DNA from: Turneriella parva DSM 21527
GTDB lineage: Bacteria > Spirochaetota > Leptospiria > Turneriellales > Turneriellaceae
Assembly: GCF_000266885.1 (NCBI RefSeq)
Contig: NC_018020.1
Coordinates: forward strand, 4,320,016 to 4,384,015
Length of the DNA: 64,000 nucleotides
Reading direction: 5' to 3'
The position numbers and the translations under genes were made by a program. The notes beneath the pieces were generated by a model. That model had not been told where the DNA came from, did no database searches, and saw only the letters and a program-made list of their open reading frames with translations. Shown piece after piece: positions 16,078 to 25,698 of the stretch (positions within the stretch are counted from its first letter, which is position 1; the number at the start of each line of letters is the position of its first letter).

Positions 16078-17775
16078 ATGCGACGATTCGGCGACATTCT
16101 GGTCGAAGAGGGTTTGATCGAAGAAGATGAGCTGAAAAAAGCTCTGACGCTGCAGCGTAAATCTGCCTACAAACTCGGGCAGATTCTCATCAAAAAAGGC
16201 CTGATCTCTGAAGAAGACGCGCTCAAAGCGCTCTCGAAACAGTATGAAATGGAGTTCGCTGAAAAGCTTGAACCCAAAAATATCGAGCAACTGACCGACA
16301 AGGTGCCGCTGAAGTTCGTTCAGAAATACCGTGTGGTGCCCTATTTCATCGAAGATCGCGAGATTCGTATTGCGATGACCGACCCTTCGATTCTGCATCC
16401 GCTCGATGAATTCAGGCTGCTCTTTTTGGGTTACGACGTTAAACCCGTGCTGACGCGCGAAAGCGAAATTTTGCGTGTTATACATAACGTCTACGAAGCG
16501 AAGAGCCGCGCCGAAGACACCGACCTCGGCATGAGCGACGGACTCGAGCTGCTCGACGACATTCAAGACCTGCACGATTCTACAGAACTCGCCAACCAGG
16601 CGCCGATCATCAAGCTCGTGAATATGATTTTGTCGAATGCGGTCAACGAAAAGGCATCGGATATTCACTTCGAACCGCAGGAAAAAGACTTCATCATTCG
16701 TTTTCGTATCGACGGCATTCTGCATAAGATGATGGCACCGCCGAAGTCGGTACAGAACGGCGTGATTTCGCGCGTGAAGATCATGGCGAACCTCAACATC
16801 GCCGAGAACCGTCTGCCGCAAGATGGTCGCATTCGCCTGCGCTTCAGCGGCAACGACATCGACATACGCGTTTCGTCGCTGCCGACACAGCACGGCGAAC
16901 GCCTCGTATTGCGCCTTCTGAACCGTACTGCTTCGAAATACGAGCTCGCATCGATCGGCTTTGAAAAAGATACCTATGACCTCTTCGTCGAAACGATCAA
17001 CCAGCCGAACGGCATTGTACTGATTACCGGCCCCACGGGTTCGGGTAAAACGACAACCCTGTACGCTGCGCTGACCCGTCTCAACAGCAGCGAACGCAAC
17101 ATCATCACGGTCGAAGACCCGATCGAATACCAGATCGACGGTATTGGCCAGGTTCAGGCGCGCCCGAAGATTGGTTTTACATTCGCAGAAGGATTAAGAT
17201 CGATTCTGCGCCAAGACCCTGACGTGATCATGGTCGGCGAGATTCGTGACGAAGAGACCGCGCGTATTGCGATTCAGTCATCACTCACGGGTCACCTTGT
17301 GTTTTCAACGCTGCACACCAATGACGCTCCGTCTGCGGTCACTCGACTCATCGACATGGGTATCGAGCCATTTCTGGTTACTTCAACCTGCCGCGGCATT
17401 ATGGCGCAGCGCCTCGTGCGCCGGCTGTGCACGCACTGCAAAAAGCCCAAGACCGTCAATGTCAAAGACCTGACGTCGCTCGGCCTCAGTTATATCTCTA
17501 ACAAGAAAAAGGCCACTGCCCCGACAGGCAAGGTCAAGATTTTTGAACCCAATGGCTGCAAAGAGTGCATGAACACAGGGTACCGCGGCCGAATGGGCGT
17601 TTATGAATTTATGCCGCTGACGGCCAAATTGCGCGAACTCGTGCTCGCGCGCGTGTCTCTTGACGAGCTGAAAGACGAAGCTATACGCGAAGGTATGGTC
17701 ACGCTGCGCAATGCCGCCCTGCGCCAGGTAATTCTCGGTATCACGTCGCTCGATGAGGCGATGCGCATTACGTAA
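16078..17775 (+). CDS. gspE: type II secretion ATPase GspE
   Basis: A 565-aa cytoplasmic ATPase that powers the secretion platform. It has an N-terminal MshEN/T2SSE_N-type domain (residues 1-140, RRFGDILVEEGLI), an N2 domain, then Walker A GPTGSGKTTT (318-327), an Asp box around ITVEDPIEY, Walker B DPDVIMVGEIRDEETA and a His box GHLVFSTLHTNDA. A zinc-binding Cys tetrad (CTHC and CKEC) sits near residues 450-505, as in classical GspE/PilB. It is adjacent to gspF, with no intergenic bases. Confidence 0.95.
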   Translation: MRRFGDILVEEGLIEEDELKKALTLQRKSAYKLGQILIKKGLISEEDALKALSKQYEMEFAEKLEPKNIEQLTDKVPLKFVQKYRVVPYFIEDREIRIAMTDPSILHPLDEFRLLFLGYDVKPVLTRESEILRVIHNVYEAKSRAEDTDLGMSDGLELLDDIQDLHDSTELANQAPIIKLVNMILSNAVNEKASDIHFEPQEKDFIIRFRIDGILHKMMAPPKSVQNGVISRVKIMANLNIAENRLPQDGRIRLRFSGNDIDIRVSSLPTQHGERLVLRLLNRTASKYELASIGFEKDTYDLFVETINQPNGIVLITGPTGSGKTTTLYAALTRLNSSERNIITVEDPIEYQIDGIGQVQARPKIGFTFAEGLRSILRQDPDVIMVGEIRDEETARIAIQSSLTGHLVFSTLHTNDAPSAVTRLIDMGIEPFLVTSTCRGIMAQRLVRRLCTHCKKPKTVNVKDLTSLGLSYISNKKKATAPTGKVKIFEPNGCKECMNTGYRGRMGVYEFMPLTAKLRELVLARVSLDELKDEAIREGMVTLRNAALRQVILGITSLDEAMRIT

Positions 17776-18996
17776 ATGGCGCATTACCAATACACGGCAT
17801 TCAGCAACACCGGGCAAAAGGTCACGGGTGTCATCGAAGCGCTTTCGCCGCAGGCCGCGACGCAGAAACTCAAGACGCAGAATCTTTATGTGCGTGAAAT
17901 TCGCGAAGATTCGGCAAAGCGCGACCGCGAACTTTTTCCCTTTTTGAGCGCGTTTCTCTATCGAATCAAGCGCAAAGAGACCGGTATCTTCAGCCGACAG
18001 CTCGGTACGCTGCTCGGCGCGGGCATTCCCTTGAACGAGGCACTTTCTGACATCAGCGAGCAGACAGAGAACCCGCACCTGAGAAAAATCGTTCAGGAAA
18101 TGAAACAGCAGGTGATCGAGGGTAAGTCGCTCTCAGAAGCGATCAAGCAACATGCAAATGTGTTTCCGCCGGTTTATGAAAGCATGATACGGGTCGGCGA
18201 GGCGACCGGCAACTACGAGCCGACGCTGAAACGCCTCGCCGATTTAGAAGAGCGCAACGAAGAACTCAAGGCCAAGGCGATTACCGCGATGATCTACCCA
18301 GGCTTTATGCTGGTCATCTCGGTTGCGGTCGTTTTTTTTCTGATGACCTCGGTTGTGCCGCAGCTGAGCGATCTTTTCAGCGGCTTTAAGGCTGAACTGC
18401 CGCTCATTACCCGCGTGGTCATCGGGCTTTCAGGCTTTTTTTCTGCTTTTTGGTATGTGATGATTCTCGCAATTTTCGGCGGCATCTACGCCTTTGTGCG
18501 CTACCGCAAAACGAAAGAAGGCAAGATGAAAAGCGACCGCATGATCATGAAGATACCTTTTTTCGGCAGCCTGCTGAGGCGCATTCAGGTGGGCCTTTTC
18601 TGCCGCAATATGGGAATTCTCATTGAAAGTCAGGTACCGCTACTCGATGCACTGAAGATCGTTTCGGCGACCGTGACAAATTCGATATTCGTCGAAGAGC
18701 TGACGATTGCCTCGCAGCAGATTAAAGAAGGTTCATCGCTACGCGAGTCGCTCAAGAACTCGGTGATTCTGCCCCAAATGGCGCGCGGTATGATTGCGGC
18801 CGGTGAAAGTACCGATCGACTGGCAGAACTGATGATTAAAGCGGCCGAAATAATGGAATCTGAAGTCGACAGCGCGGTCAGGCGCATGACGCAATCGCTC
18901 GAACCGATTATGATTGTTTTTCTGGGTGGTATCGTTGCCGCGATCATGGCGGCGGTGATGCTGCCGATGTACAAGATGACCGAATATATTAAGTGA
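17776..18996 (+). CDS. gspF: type II secretion inner-membrane platform protein GspF
   Basis: A 406-aa polytopic membrane protein. It has two repeated GspF domains (about 70-195 and 270-395), each with the pattern FSRQLGTLLGAGIPL / FCRNMGILIESQVPL, plus three TM helices at about 170-195, 220-240 and 375-400. The N-terminal cytoplasmic part (YTAFSNTGQKVTGVIEA) is standard. It couples the ATPase to the pseudopilus. In many genomes gspG, the major pseudopilin, follows, but here the next gene is a glycosyltransferase, so the pseudopilins must lie elsewhere. Confidence 0.94.
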   Translation: MAHYQYTAFSNTGQKVTGVIEALSPQAATQKLKTQNLYVREIREDSAKRDRELFPFLSAFLYRIKRKETGIFSRQLGTLLGAGIPLNEALSDISEQTENPHLRKIVQEMKQQVIEGKSLSEAIKQHANVFPPVYESMIRVGEATGNYEPTLKRLADLEERNEELKAKAITAMIYPGFMLVISVAVVFFLMTSVVPQLSDLFSGFKAELPLITRVVIGLSGFFSAFWYVMILAIFGGIYAFVRYRKTKEGKMKSDRMIMKIPFFGSLLRRIQVGLFCRNMGILIESQVPLLDALKIVSATVTNSIFVEELTIASQQIKEGSSLRESLKNSVILPQMARGMIAAGESTDRLAELMIKAAEIMESEVDSAVRRMTQSLEPIMIVFLGGIVAAIMAAVMLPMYKMTEYIK

Positions 18997-20187
18997 ATGT
19001 GGCTAAAGCTTCTCGCGTATTTTTCAGGTGCGAGACGGCGTCTCGTGAGGCTGCGCCGCATCTTCTTGCGCAAGGTGATACCGCCCAAAATTCTGATCGT
19101 GCGCAACGACGGCATGGGCGACTTTATTCTGACCTTGCCGATAATTTCGGCGATTAAGGCGCAGTTACCGCATGCGCGTGTGTACGTGCTCGCATCACGG
19201 TCGCTGCACAGCATGGCGTCGTTCTTGCCCGAAATCGACGGCTGGATTCTCGACCCGGGATGCCTGCTCAAACGCCACCGCAAAAACAAATCGAAGCTGC
19301 AGCTCGAGACCGAATACACGAACCTGATGCGCGAAATTTCTGCGTATCGCTTCGATCTGGCGATTTTTTCGTACGCCGAAAAGGCCAGCGCCGAACTGAT
19401 TCAGGCAGCCGGAATACCGTATCGCCTCGGGCCGCTCAGGCGTTCGTTTTTCTTGAAGTTCAATCTGTGGTACTATATTCCCCGGCGCAAGTCGTCGCAG
19501 GCTGAATTTCAGCTCAACCTTAAGATTCTGCGCTCGCTGCGGCTTGTAAATATGTTTCGCTTTCCGCGCGTTGAATTGCCGCAGCTTGCCACCCCGCTCA
19601 GCAAGGGCCGTTATATCGTTATGCATCCTTATAAACGCTCTGGCACCGCTCTCGTATGGCCGCTCGAGAACTTTCAGGCGCTCGCGCGGCATTTTTCGGC
19701 GCAGAATCTGCGCACCGTCGTCATCGGGGATCGCGAAGACCACGAAACGCTGCACGCATATTTCGGCACTATACCGTCGGTCGAAATTCGTGCAGACCTG
19801 AATCTCGTGCAGACAGCAGTTCTGATCGCGGGCGCTCAGCACTTCTTTGGCAATTCGTCGGGGCCATTGCACCTGGCAGCGCTGGTTCAAACCCCGCATA
19901 CCGGATTTTACCCTCAGAACAAGACGGCCTCACCGCGCCGCTGGCGTACGCTGCCTTTCAACGAAAACGTGCGCCTGTCGCAGCACCTGCTCTCGACCTC
20001 GCTGCCCGTTGCCTGTGTCGCATGCCGCCTGAAGCGCTGCGCCTATTACCCCTGCACGGCGGGCATCACCGTCGAATCTGCGGCAAATTCGGTGACCTTC
20101 TGGAAGCCAAAACCCGCACCGCGCATGGCCAAGGCCGCCAAGAAGCCGGCGCGCAAGAAGTCAAAAAAGGCTCAGCGCCGCAAATAG
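18997..20187 (+). CDS. glycosyltransferase family 9, heptosyltransferase-like
   Basis: A 396-aa GT-B-fold enzyme, likely adding ADP-heptose or a similar sugar to the lipopolysaccharide core on the inner face of the membrane. N-terminal VRNDGMGDFILTLPII is the family 9 acceptor-site motif and FGNSSGPLHLAAL (near residue 285) the nucleotide-sugar motif. Four Cys (CVACRLKRCAYYPC) near residue 345 form a cluster seen in some heptosyltransferases. The last 25 residues are a disordered Lys/Arg/Ala tail (KKPARKKSKKAQRRK) that could bind the membrane surface. It starts immediately after gspF. Confidence 0.85.
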   Translation: MWLKLLAYFSGARRRLVRLRRIFLRKVIPPKILIVRNDGMGDFILTLPIISAIKAQLPHARVYVLASRSLHSMASFLPEIDGWILDPGCLLKRHRKNKSKLQLETEYTNLMREISAYRFDLAIFSYAEKASAELIQAAGIPYRLGPLRRSFFLKFNLWYYIPRRKSSQAEFQLNLKILRSLRLVNMFRFPRVELPQLATPLSKGRYIVMHPYKRSGTALVWPLENFQALARHFSAQNLRTVVIGDREDHETLHAYFGTIPSVEIRADLNLVQTAVLIAGAQHFFGNSSGPLHLAALVQTPHTGFYPQNKTASPRRWRTLPFNENVRLSQHLLSTSLPVACVACRLKRCAYYPCTAGITVESAANSVTFWKPKPAPRMAKAAKKPARKKSKKAQRRK

Positions 20188-20198
20188 GCGGGCGTTTT

Positions 20199-20214
20199 TG
20201 ACATGTTCGTGACA
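20199..20214 (+). promoter_or_regulatory. hem-box (HemR site) upstream of hemA
   Basis: TGACA at 20199-20203 is followed by 6 nt and a second TGACA at 20210-20214. From memory, published work on Leptospira HemR describes exactly this direct repeat, TGACA-N6-TGACA, as the binding site of the response regulator at haem genes. Here it lies 57 bp upstream of the hemA ATG, and the regulator gene is in the same operon (25695-26393). The first repeat overlaps a TTGACA hexamer that could serve as a -35 element. Confidence 0.75.
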
Positions 20215-20270
20215 CAAGCACGTCTCTGCGTTTAGCTCTCGTCTGCGCATTCGGGTATAGCCCATCGCCT

Positions 20271-21542
20271 ATGCCGCAGACCGCCATATTGGGTAATTTT
20301 CGGGCCTATTCGCTGAGCATCGCGACGCATGCACTGAGCGATCTGTCTGACTTTCCCGATTCGCGCGCATTTTACACCACCATGGCTGGCACGCCCCTGC
20401 CAGCCCCCCTCAGTTCTCTGCTCTATATGGCGACCTGTAATCGTATCGAAGTATATGCCGAGTTTGAAGAGTCGAGCGCTGACGCCCTACGCGATGCGGC
20501 GCTCAGCGCCTTGTCACCGGTATTTGCCAACATGCTCAGGCGCGAGCCGCGCCTGCTGGGTGGGCCGGCCGTGCTCGAGCACATGATTGCGGTTGCCAGC
20601 GGGCTCAAGAGCCTCGCACTCGGTGAGACGCAGATCGCCGGGCAGCTGAAGCGCGATATTGCGTACGCAGAAAAGGCCGGGTGGATTTCAGGCTCAATGG
20701 CGACGCTGACACGTAAGGCACTGGAAACGCAGAAAAAGATACGCACCACTACCGGTATTTCAGAAAACTGGTATTCTCTGATGAGCCTCGTCGAGGCGCA
20801 GATTGCAGATCGGGGCCTCAACCCAATCGGCGAAGCAGTCATTCTCGTTGGCGCCTCTGAAATGTCGGCAAAGGTTGCACGGTTTGCCATGCGCCGTGGT
20901 GCGTCGCGGTTCTTGCTCGTGCGCCGCGAACTCGGCCGCGCGATGAACGCCGAAATGCGCGCGCTCATCGAGGCAGAACCGCAAAAATTCAGAGAAATTA
21001 CACTCGCCGAGCTGCAGAAATCGCCGCCAGAGTTTGCAGCGGGCACGCTGGTTCTGGCGTCGAGCGCAGCAGAACCCGTTATTTTAGAGCAAGATATTGA
21101 ACGGCTAGAAGCCGCGAGAACGCTGCTCGCGGGCGCACCACTCGTTGACCTGTCACTGCCGGCAAACCTCGCCCCCGAGGCAGCCAGGCGTTATGCGGCG
21201 CGGTCAATTTCACTGAAGACGCTGCAAGAGATTTCTGAGGTTGCACGTGGCGAGCGGGCCGCATCGGCACGCGCGGCCGAGCCGATTATCAGGCGCGCCG
21301 TTTACCAGCTGTGGCTCGATCTGCTCTACCGCGAAAACGCCGATGTCGTGCAGTCTTACCTCGAAAGTAAAACGACACAGACGCAGACTGAATGGCACAA
21401 GCTCGCGAATGAAGCGGCGCTGAACGAAAAGCAAAAACGTATCATGTACGACTTCTTAAAAAAAGAGCAACGCCGCGCTCTCGCATCGCACCGTGAAATG
21501 ATTCTTGATCTGATAGCCGGCGGCGCCGAGCGCCCTGCCTGA
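20271..21542 (+). CDS. hemA: glutamyl-tRNA reductase
   Basis: A 423-aa enzyme that reduces glutamyl-tRNA to glutamate-1-semialdehyde with NADPH, the first committed step of C5-pathway haem synthesis. The catalytic Cys is C56 in MATCNRIEVY. SLALGETQIAGQLK (near residue 118) is the family signature, and VILVGASEMSAKVARF (about 190-205) is the NADPH-binding Rossmann motif. The helical C-terminal dimerisation domain is present. It is the first gene of the haem operon, just downstream of a hem-box, and two bases separate it from hemCD. Confidence 0.95.
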   Translation: MPQTAILGNFRAYSLSIATHALSDLSDFPDSRAFYTTMAGTPLPAPLSSLLYMATCNRIEVYAEFEESSADALRDAALSALSPVFANMLRREPRLLGGPAVLEHMIAVASGLKSLALGETQIAGQLKRDIAYAEKAGWISGSMATLTRKALETQKKIRTTTGISENWYSLMSLVEAQIADRGLNPIGEAVILVGASEMSAKVARFAMRRGASRFLLVRRELGRAMNAEMRALIEAEPQKFREITLAELQKSPPEFAAGTLVLASSAAEPVILEQDIERLEAARTLLAGAPLVDLSLPANLAPEAARRYAARSISLKTLQEISEVARGERAASARAAEPIIRRAVYQLWLDLLYRENADVVQSYLESKTTQTQTEWHKLANEAALNEKQKRIMYDFLKKEQRRALASHREMILDLIAGGAERPA

Positions 21543-21544
21543 CC

Positions 21545-23284
21545 GTGGCCCTGCTCGCCGGCGAAACATTCACCCTGGCATCGCGCGATTCTTTGCTCGC
21601 GCTGGCGCAGAGCATCGAAGCGGCGCTGCTCTTGCAGTCGCATGGCGCAGAAGTCAAAATTCTCACACTCAAGACATCGGGTGATATCAAACTCGATGCG
21701 CCTCTCTACGACGTGGCAGCAGCTGCGGCGCCCAAAGAAGGTCGGGCATTTTTCACGCGCGAACTCGACGATGCACTGCAGAATGGCAAGGCCGATATCG
21801 CCGTGCACTCTTTCAAAGATCTGCCGACGGAGCCGGTCGCGGGGGTCAGTGATCCGATATTTTTTTCAGAACAGACTGGTGCCGACATTCTGGTGACATT
21901 AAAACACGCGGCGCAGGCGCGGCAGATTATCGGAACCTCTTCGCTGCGCCGAATTCACCAGCTGCAACACGCCCTGCCCGAAGCAACTACCGTAACGCTT
22001 CGCGGCAATATCGTCACCCGCCTGCGCAAGCTGAGGCAGGGCGAGGCCGGCATGAACGCGATTTTAATTGCAGGCGCAGGCATTTTTCGCGTTCGCAATT
22101 TCGCAAAGCTGGCACCCGAAGCCTATGCGAACCTGCTCGAATCGTCGATCGCTGAAAAAGTCGCGCGCGAACTCGGCGAATTCACCGAGTACCTCGACGA
22201 CGGCGTGACGATACAAGAACTTGATGAGGCGGTGTTTCCCACGGCGCCGGGCCAGGGTGTGCTCGCGCTGCAAATGAGTGCGGCGTGTGAGCAGACGCTC
22301 GGCCAAAAACTGCGCGCGCTGTTCGAAAGCCATGCACACATCGCCAAACGCGTCGGCCTCGAACGCCAGCTGATGACGGCCTTGGGCACAGGCTGCCATG
22401 CCCCTCTCGGTGTGTCGGCGCTGAGGGCCGGCAACGGATTGCAGGTAACCGTCTGTTACAGCAGAAAATCGCAGACGAGCCCGCCGGCATTTTTTGATTC
22501 CGTATTTTTGCGGCGAAACACGCGCGAAGATGCCGGGCCACTTGTCGCCGAGGCCAAGCACGGTTTCGAGCGTTTTTTTTGGTGGGGACTCAGCGAGCCA
22601 CCGGCAGCACATTCTGAGAAATGGACTTTCGTACGGGCGCTGAAGCAGAACCTGCTGCATCCTCATTTTGATGAGACTGCCCAGTATGGCCATATTTTCG
22701 TGAGTTCAAAAACTGCCGCTGACTGGTTAAAGGCAAGCCCAATTCGCGGCAAGGTTAACCTCTGGGCGGCGGGCGAAGAGACCGCGAAATACGTGGCTCT
22801 GGCATTCGCCGGTTCGCGCGTCGAAAGCTGTGCTGAAAAGGGTTTCGGCGCAGCATATTCCCGAATGCGCGGCGAAAACAAAGAGCGCGTCTTATGGCTT
22901 GGGTCAGCTTCAGGTCTTGGGCGTGCGCAGGCGATCGCAGCCATAGACAGCGAAATCGATTTCCTTTGCGTTTATGAGAATCTGCCGGCAGAGCCAGAGA
23001 CACTCGCGGCAGATTATACGGCGCTCGGCCAAGCCGTCGCGCAAAATACCGCGCTGCACTGCCTCACGAGCCGTGCCTCTGCTGAGGCATTCATCCGCTT
23101 CGCGAAGCTGGCATCTGCCCCTACAGCGAACATCTCGTGCTTCGGTAAGTCAGCTGCGGAATGCGTTGAGACGGCTGGATACCGCATCTACCACAAGAGC
23201 AATGCAGCTTCATTTACTGAATACCTCAGGGAAATTGAGGGCGACACGGCGTTAATGCGCATCGAAGAGGAAAACACCAAGTGA
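21545..23284 (+). CDS. hemCD: porphobilinogen deaminase / uroporphyrinogen-III synthase fusion
   Basis: A 579-aa bifunctional protein from a GTG start. Residues 1 to about 310 are HemC: HSFKDLPTE with the catalytic Asp D92, GTSSLRR, RGNIVTRLRKL, TAPGQGVLAL and C284 in GTGCHAPLG, which carries the dipyrromethane cofactor. Residues about 355-575 are HemD: YGHIFVSSKTAADWL and, near the end, SCFGKSAAECVETAGY. The protein polymerises four porphobilinogens and cyclises the product. The same fusion is known in Leptospira. It overlaps hemL by 4 bp (GTGA), implying coupled translation. Confidence 0.94.
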   Translation: MALLAGETFTLASRDSLLALAQSIEAALLLQSHGAEVKILTLKTSGDIKLDAPLYDVAAAAAPKEGRAFFTRELDDALQNGKADIAVHSFKDLPTEPVAGVSDPIFFSEQTGADILVTLKHAAQARQIIGTSSLRRIHQLQHALPEATTVTLRGNIVTRLRKLRQGEAGMNAILIAGAGIFRVRNFAKLAPEAYANLLESSIAEKVARELGEFTEYLDDGVTIQELDEAVFPTAPGQGVLALQMSAACEQTLGQKLRALFESHAHIAKRVGLERQLMTALGTGCHAPLGVSALRAGNGLQVTVCYSRKSQTSPPAFFDSVFLRRNTREDAGPLVAEAKHGFERFFWWGLSEPPAAHSEKWTFVRALKQNLLHPHFDETAQYGHIFVSSKTAADWLKASPIRGKVNLWAAGEETAKYVALAFAGSRVESCAEKGFGAAYSRMRGENKERVLWLGSASGLGRAQAIAAIDSEIDFLCVYENLPAEPETLAADYTALGQAVAQNTALHCLTSRASAEAFIRFAKLASAPTANISCFGKSAAECVETAGYRIYHKSNAASFTEYLREIEGDTALMRIEEENTK

Positions 23285-24627
23285 AAAGAAAACGATCAGA
23301 AAAACTCTGGAAACGCGCGCTGCGGGTATTTCCCGGTGGTGTCAATTCGCCGGTAAGGGCATTTAAATCTGTGGGTGGCGACCCCGTGTTCATCAACCGC
23401 GGCAAAGGCACGCATATCGTCGATGCAGATGGAAACAAGTATCTCGATTTTCTCAGCAGCTGGGGTCCGCTGATTCTCGGGCATGCACCCCGAAAAGTTG
23501 TAAAGGCAACCCGCCGCGCTGCTCTAAAAGGTTCAACCTTCGGCGCCGTTACCGAAGCAGAGGTTAAGCTTGGCGAATTTATCACGGAAAGTCTTCCCTT
23601 TGTTGAAAAGGTGCGGTTCGTCAGCTCGGGTACAGAGGCCGTGATGACTGCGCTGCGCCTCGCGCGCGGCATCACGCAGCGCCCGATGGTGATCAAGTTT
23701 GAGGGATGCTACCACGGGCATAACGATGCACTTCTCGCACGTGCAGGTTCTGGGTTATTGACACTGTCGGGCAACATCGCCGAATCGAGTTCTCCCGGTG
23801 TGCCCGATGACATCGTACGCAATACGCTCGTTCTGCCGCTCGACGATTCTGCAGCGCTCGACGCAGCGATCAAAAACTTTGGCAAGCAGATTGCGTGCGC
23901 CATCATCGAACCTTTACCCGCCAACGCGGGCCTCTTGCCACAGCGTAAGGCATACATTGAATACCTCGTGACGCTCTGCCGCAGCCATAACATTCTCGTT
24001 ATATTCGACGAGGTCATCAGTGGTTTTCGTCTCGGGTTCGGCGGCTACACCGGGCGCGAACAGATTTTTCCCGACATCATTACATACGGCAAAATCATTG
24101 GCGGTGGCCTGCCCGTCGGCGCTATCGCTGGCTCGCAGAAAGTCATGGATCATCTGGCACCCCAAGGGCCTGTCTACCAGGCGGGAACACTTTCGGGCAA
24201 CCCGCTGGCGATGACCGCGGGTCTTGCAGCGCTTGAACAACTCGCCGGCCGCCGCGGTGCGACCTATCGCTACCTCGAATCACTCGGCGTGCAGCTCGAG
24301 ACCGCGTTTCAGAACGGGATATCTCCCCTCTTTGCGGGCCGCGACTGGCAGATCAGACTCGTGCGCGATGCCTCTCTCTTCTGGCTGTCATTTCACAATG
24401 CCGGCGAGACCGCGCCGGTGCGGCAGGTGACGCAGATTGTACCGTTTGCCGCCACTATCTATGCGCGCATCTTTCATGCGATGCTCGACCGGGGTTTTTA
24501 CCTGGCGCCGTCAGCTTACGAAGTAGGATTTCTGAACGCGGCGATGAAACCAAGGCATATCGAAGCTTTTGTCGCAGCGCTCAAGAAGGTTATTGCCGAA
24601 TTGCCTGATAAAATCGCGGCGTTCTGA
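23281..24627 (+). CDS. hemL: glutamate-1-semialdehyde 2,1-aminomutase
   Basis: A 448-aa PLP enzyme, from a GTG start, that converts glutamate-1-semialdehyde to 5-aminolevulinate. Key elements are FPGGVNSPVRAF near residue 17, SSGTEAVMTALRLAR (115-129), IFDEVISGFR (241-250) and the PLP Lys K271 in ITYGKIIGGGLPVGA. The length is normal. In Leptospira, hemB (5-aminolevulinate dehydratase) lies near this position; here hemCD passes directly into hemL, so hemB must be elsewhere. The kinase gene follows after 3 bp. Confidence 0.95.
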   Translation: MKRKRSEKLWKRALRVFPGGVNSPVRAFKSVGGDPVFINRGKGTHIVDADGNKYLDFLSSWGPLILGHAPRKVVKATRRAALKGSTFGAVTEAEVKLGEFITESLPFVEKVRFVSSGTEAVMTALRLARGITQRPMVIKFEGCYHGHNDALLARAGSGLLTLSGNIAESSSPGVPDDIVRNTLVLPLDDSAALDAAIKNFGKQIACAIIEPLPANAGLLPQRKAYIEYLVTLCRSHNILVIFDEVISGFRLGFGGYTGREQIFPDIITYGKIIGGGLPVGAIAGSQKVMDHLAPQGPVYQAGTLSGNPLAMTAGLAALEQLAGRRGATYRYLESLGVQLETAFQNGISPLFAGRDWQIRLVRDASLFWLSFHNAGETAPVRQVTQIVPFAATIYARIFHAMLDRGFYLAPSAYEVGFLNAAMKPRHIEAFVAALKKVIAELPDKIAAF

Positions 24628-24630
24628 CCC

Positions 24631-25698
24631 ATGCCCCGCACAGCGAAGAATACCATAACCCGAATTTCACTGTTCTCAGGCTGGACTCTGCTGATGGCGC
24701 TGTCGCTAATGGCGGTTGTGGTATTGCTGGTCTGGTGGCAGCGCCTGCTCTCGCACAACCTTGAAGTGCAATACGGCTACATTGAATCTCAGCTCAAGAA
24801 TAACAAGACGGCCACTGCTGAATTCTACGAGTTGGTGCTGGCACAGGATGAAAAACTCGCAAGCCGCTATTTCATACCAGGCAAACCCATTCGCGTAAAG
24901 CCAGGCGCAGCGGATTTTGCCGCAGAAAGGCTGAAAAACCGACAGCGTATGGTTTTGTACGAACAGCTGTTCTTTATCGTTCTGCTGCTTTCAGGCCAGC
25001 TTTTCTTTTTATATATTTTTGCCCGCGAGCGCCTGCAGCGAAAACAAGTTGAAGAGACGATTCTTCTCGCGACACATGAATTGCGGCAACCGCTGCAATC
25101 GCTGTCGCTGGCTCTCGAAACTCTAAAGCCGCGTGCGAAAGCCAAGACGCTCGCGGCGATCGAAACGGGCCTTTCTGAAATATCAAAGCTGGCACAGCAC
25201 ATTCGATTTCTCGCCGAAACCTTCTCGACCGGTGCCGGCGCCAGGAAAACTCAGGTCGACGACCTCGATGACTACATAACAAGAGTCTGTACCGCCGATT
25301 TCGCGCCAGAGCAGATTACGCGCATTCGCCGCGACGTTGCAACCGCCCAAAATTTTACCATTGGCATGAGCGACCCACTGTTTCATTTTGTTGTTCGCAA
25401 TCTGCTCGAAAATGCCCTCAAATATGGCAGCGGCCCCATTGAAATTACGGCAGCCGTCGCCGCGAAACGGCTGGTCATCAATGTTCGGAGTAAAGGCGCG
25501 CCCATACCCGCACAAGAGTTCGAAAAGCTGGGGCGAATCTTTCAGCGCTCGGGTTCGACTCTCGTGCAAAACACACCTGGTTTTGGCCTGGGTCTGTATT
25601 TGTGTGGACGCATTGTGCGCAGGGCCTCGGGTAAACTGCAGCTTTCGCAATCCGCAGAGGGTATAGTGACCGCCCGGCTTGAGCTCAAAATTATATGA
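24631..25698 (+). CDS. hemK: sensor histidine kinase of the HemKR pair
   Basis: A 355-aa membrane kinase. Two TM helices (about 12-37 and 111-130) bracket a short periplasmic loop of roughly 70 residues. The phospho-accepting His is H149 in LATHELRQPLQSL, followed by an N-box with RNLLENALKYG (near 255) and a Gly-rich FGLGLYLC. In Leptospira the equivalent kinase/regulator pair controls haem synthesis and degradation genes in response to haem or iron status. The location between hemL and hemE and the 4-bp overlap with the regulator support orthology. The symbol follows Leptospira usage and is not the PrmC methyltransferase also once called HemK. Confidence 0.88.
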   Translation: MPRTAKNTITRISLFSGWTLLMALSLMAVVVLLVWWQRLLSHNLEVQYGYIESQLKNNKTATAEFYELVLAQDEKLASRYFIPGKPIRVKPGAADFAAERLKNRQRMVLYEQLFFIVLLLSGQLFFLYIFARERLQRKQVEETILLATHELRQPLQSLSLALETLKPRAKAKTLAAIETGLSEISKLAQHIRFLAETFSTGAGARKTQVDDLDDYITRVCTADFAPEQITRIRRDVATAQNFTIGMSDPLFHFVVRNLLENALKYGSGPIEITAAVAAKRLVINVRSKGAPIPAQEFEKLGRIFQRSGSTLVQNTPGFGLGLYLCGRIVRRASGKLQLSQSAEGIVTARLELKII

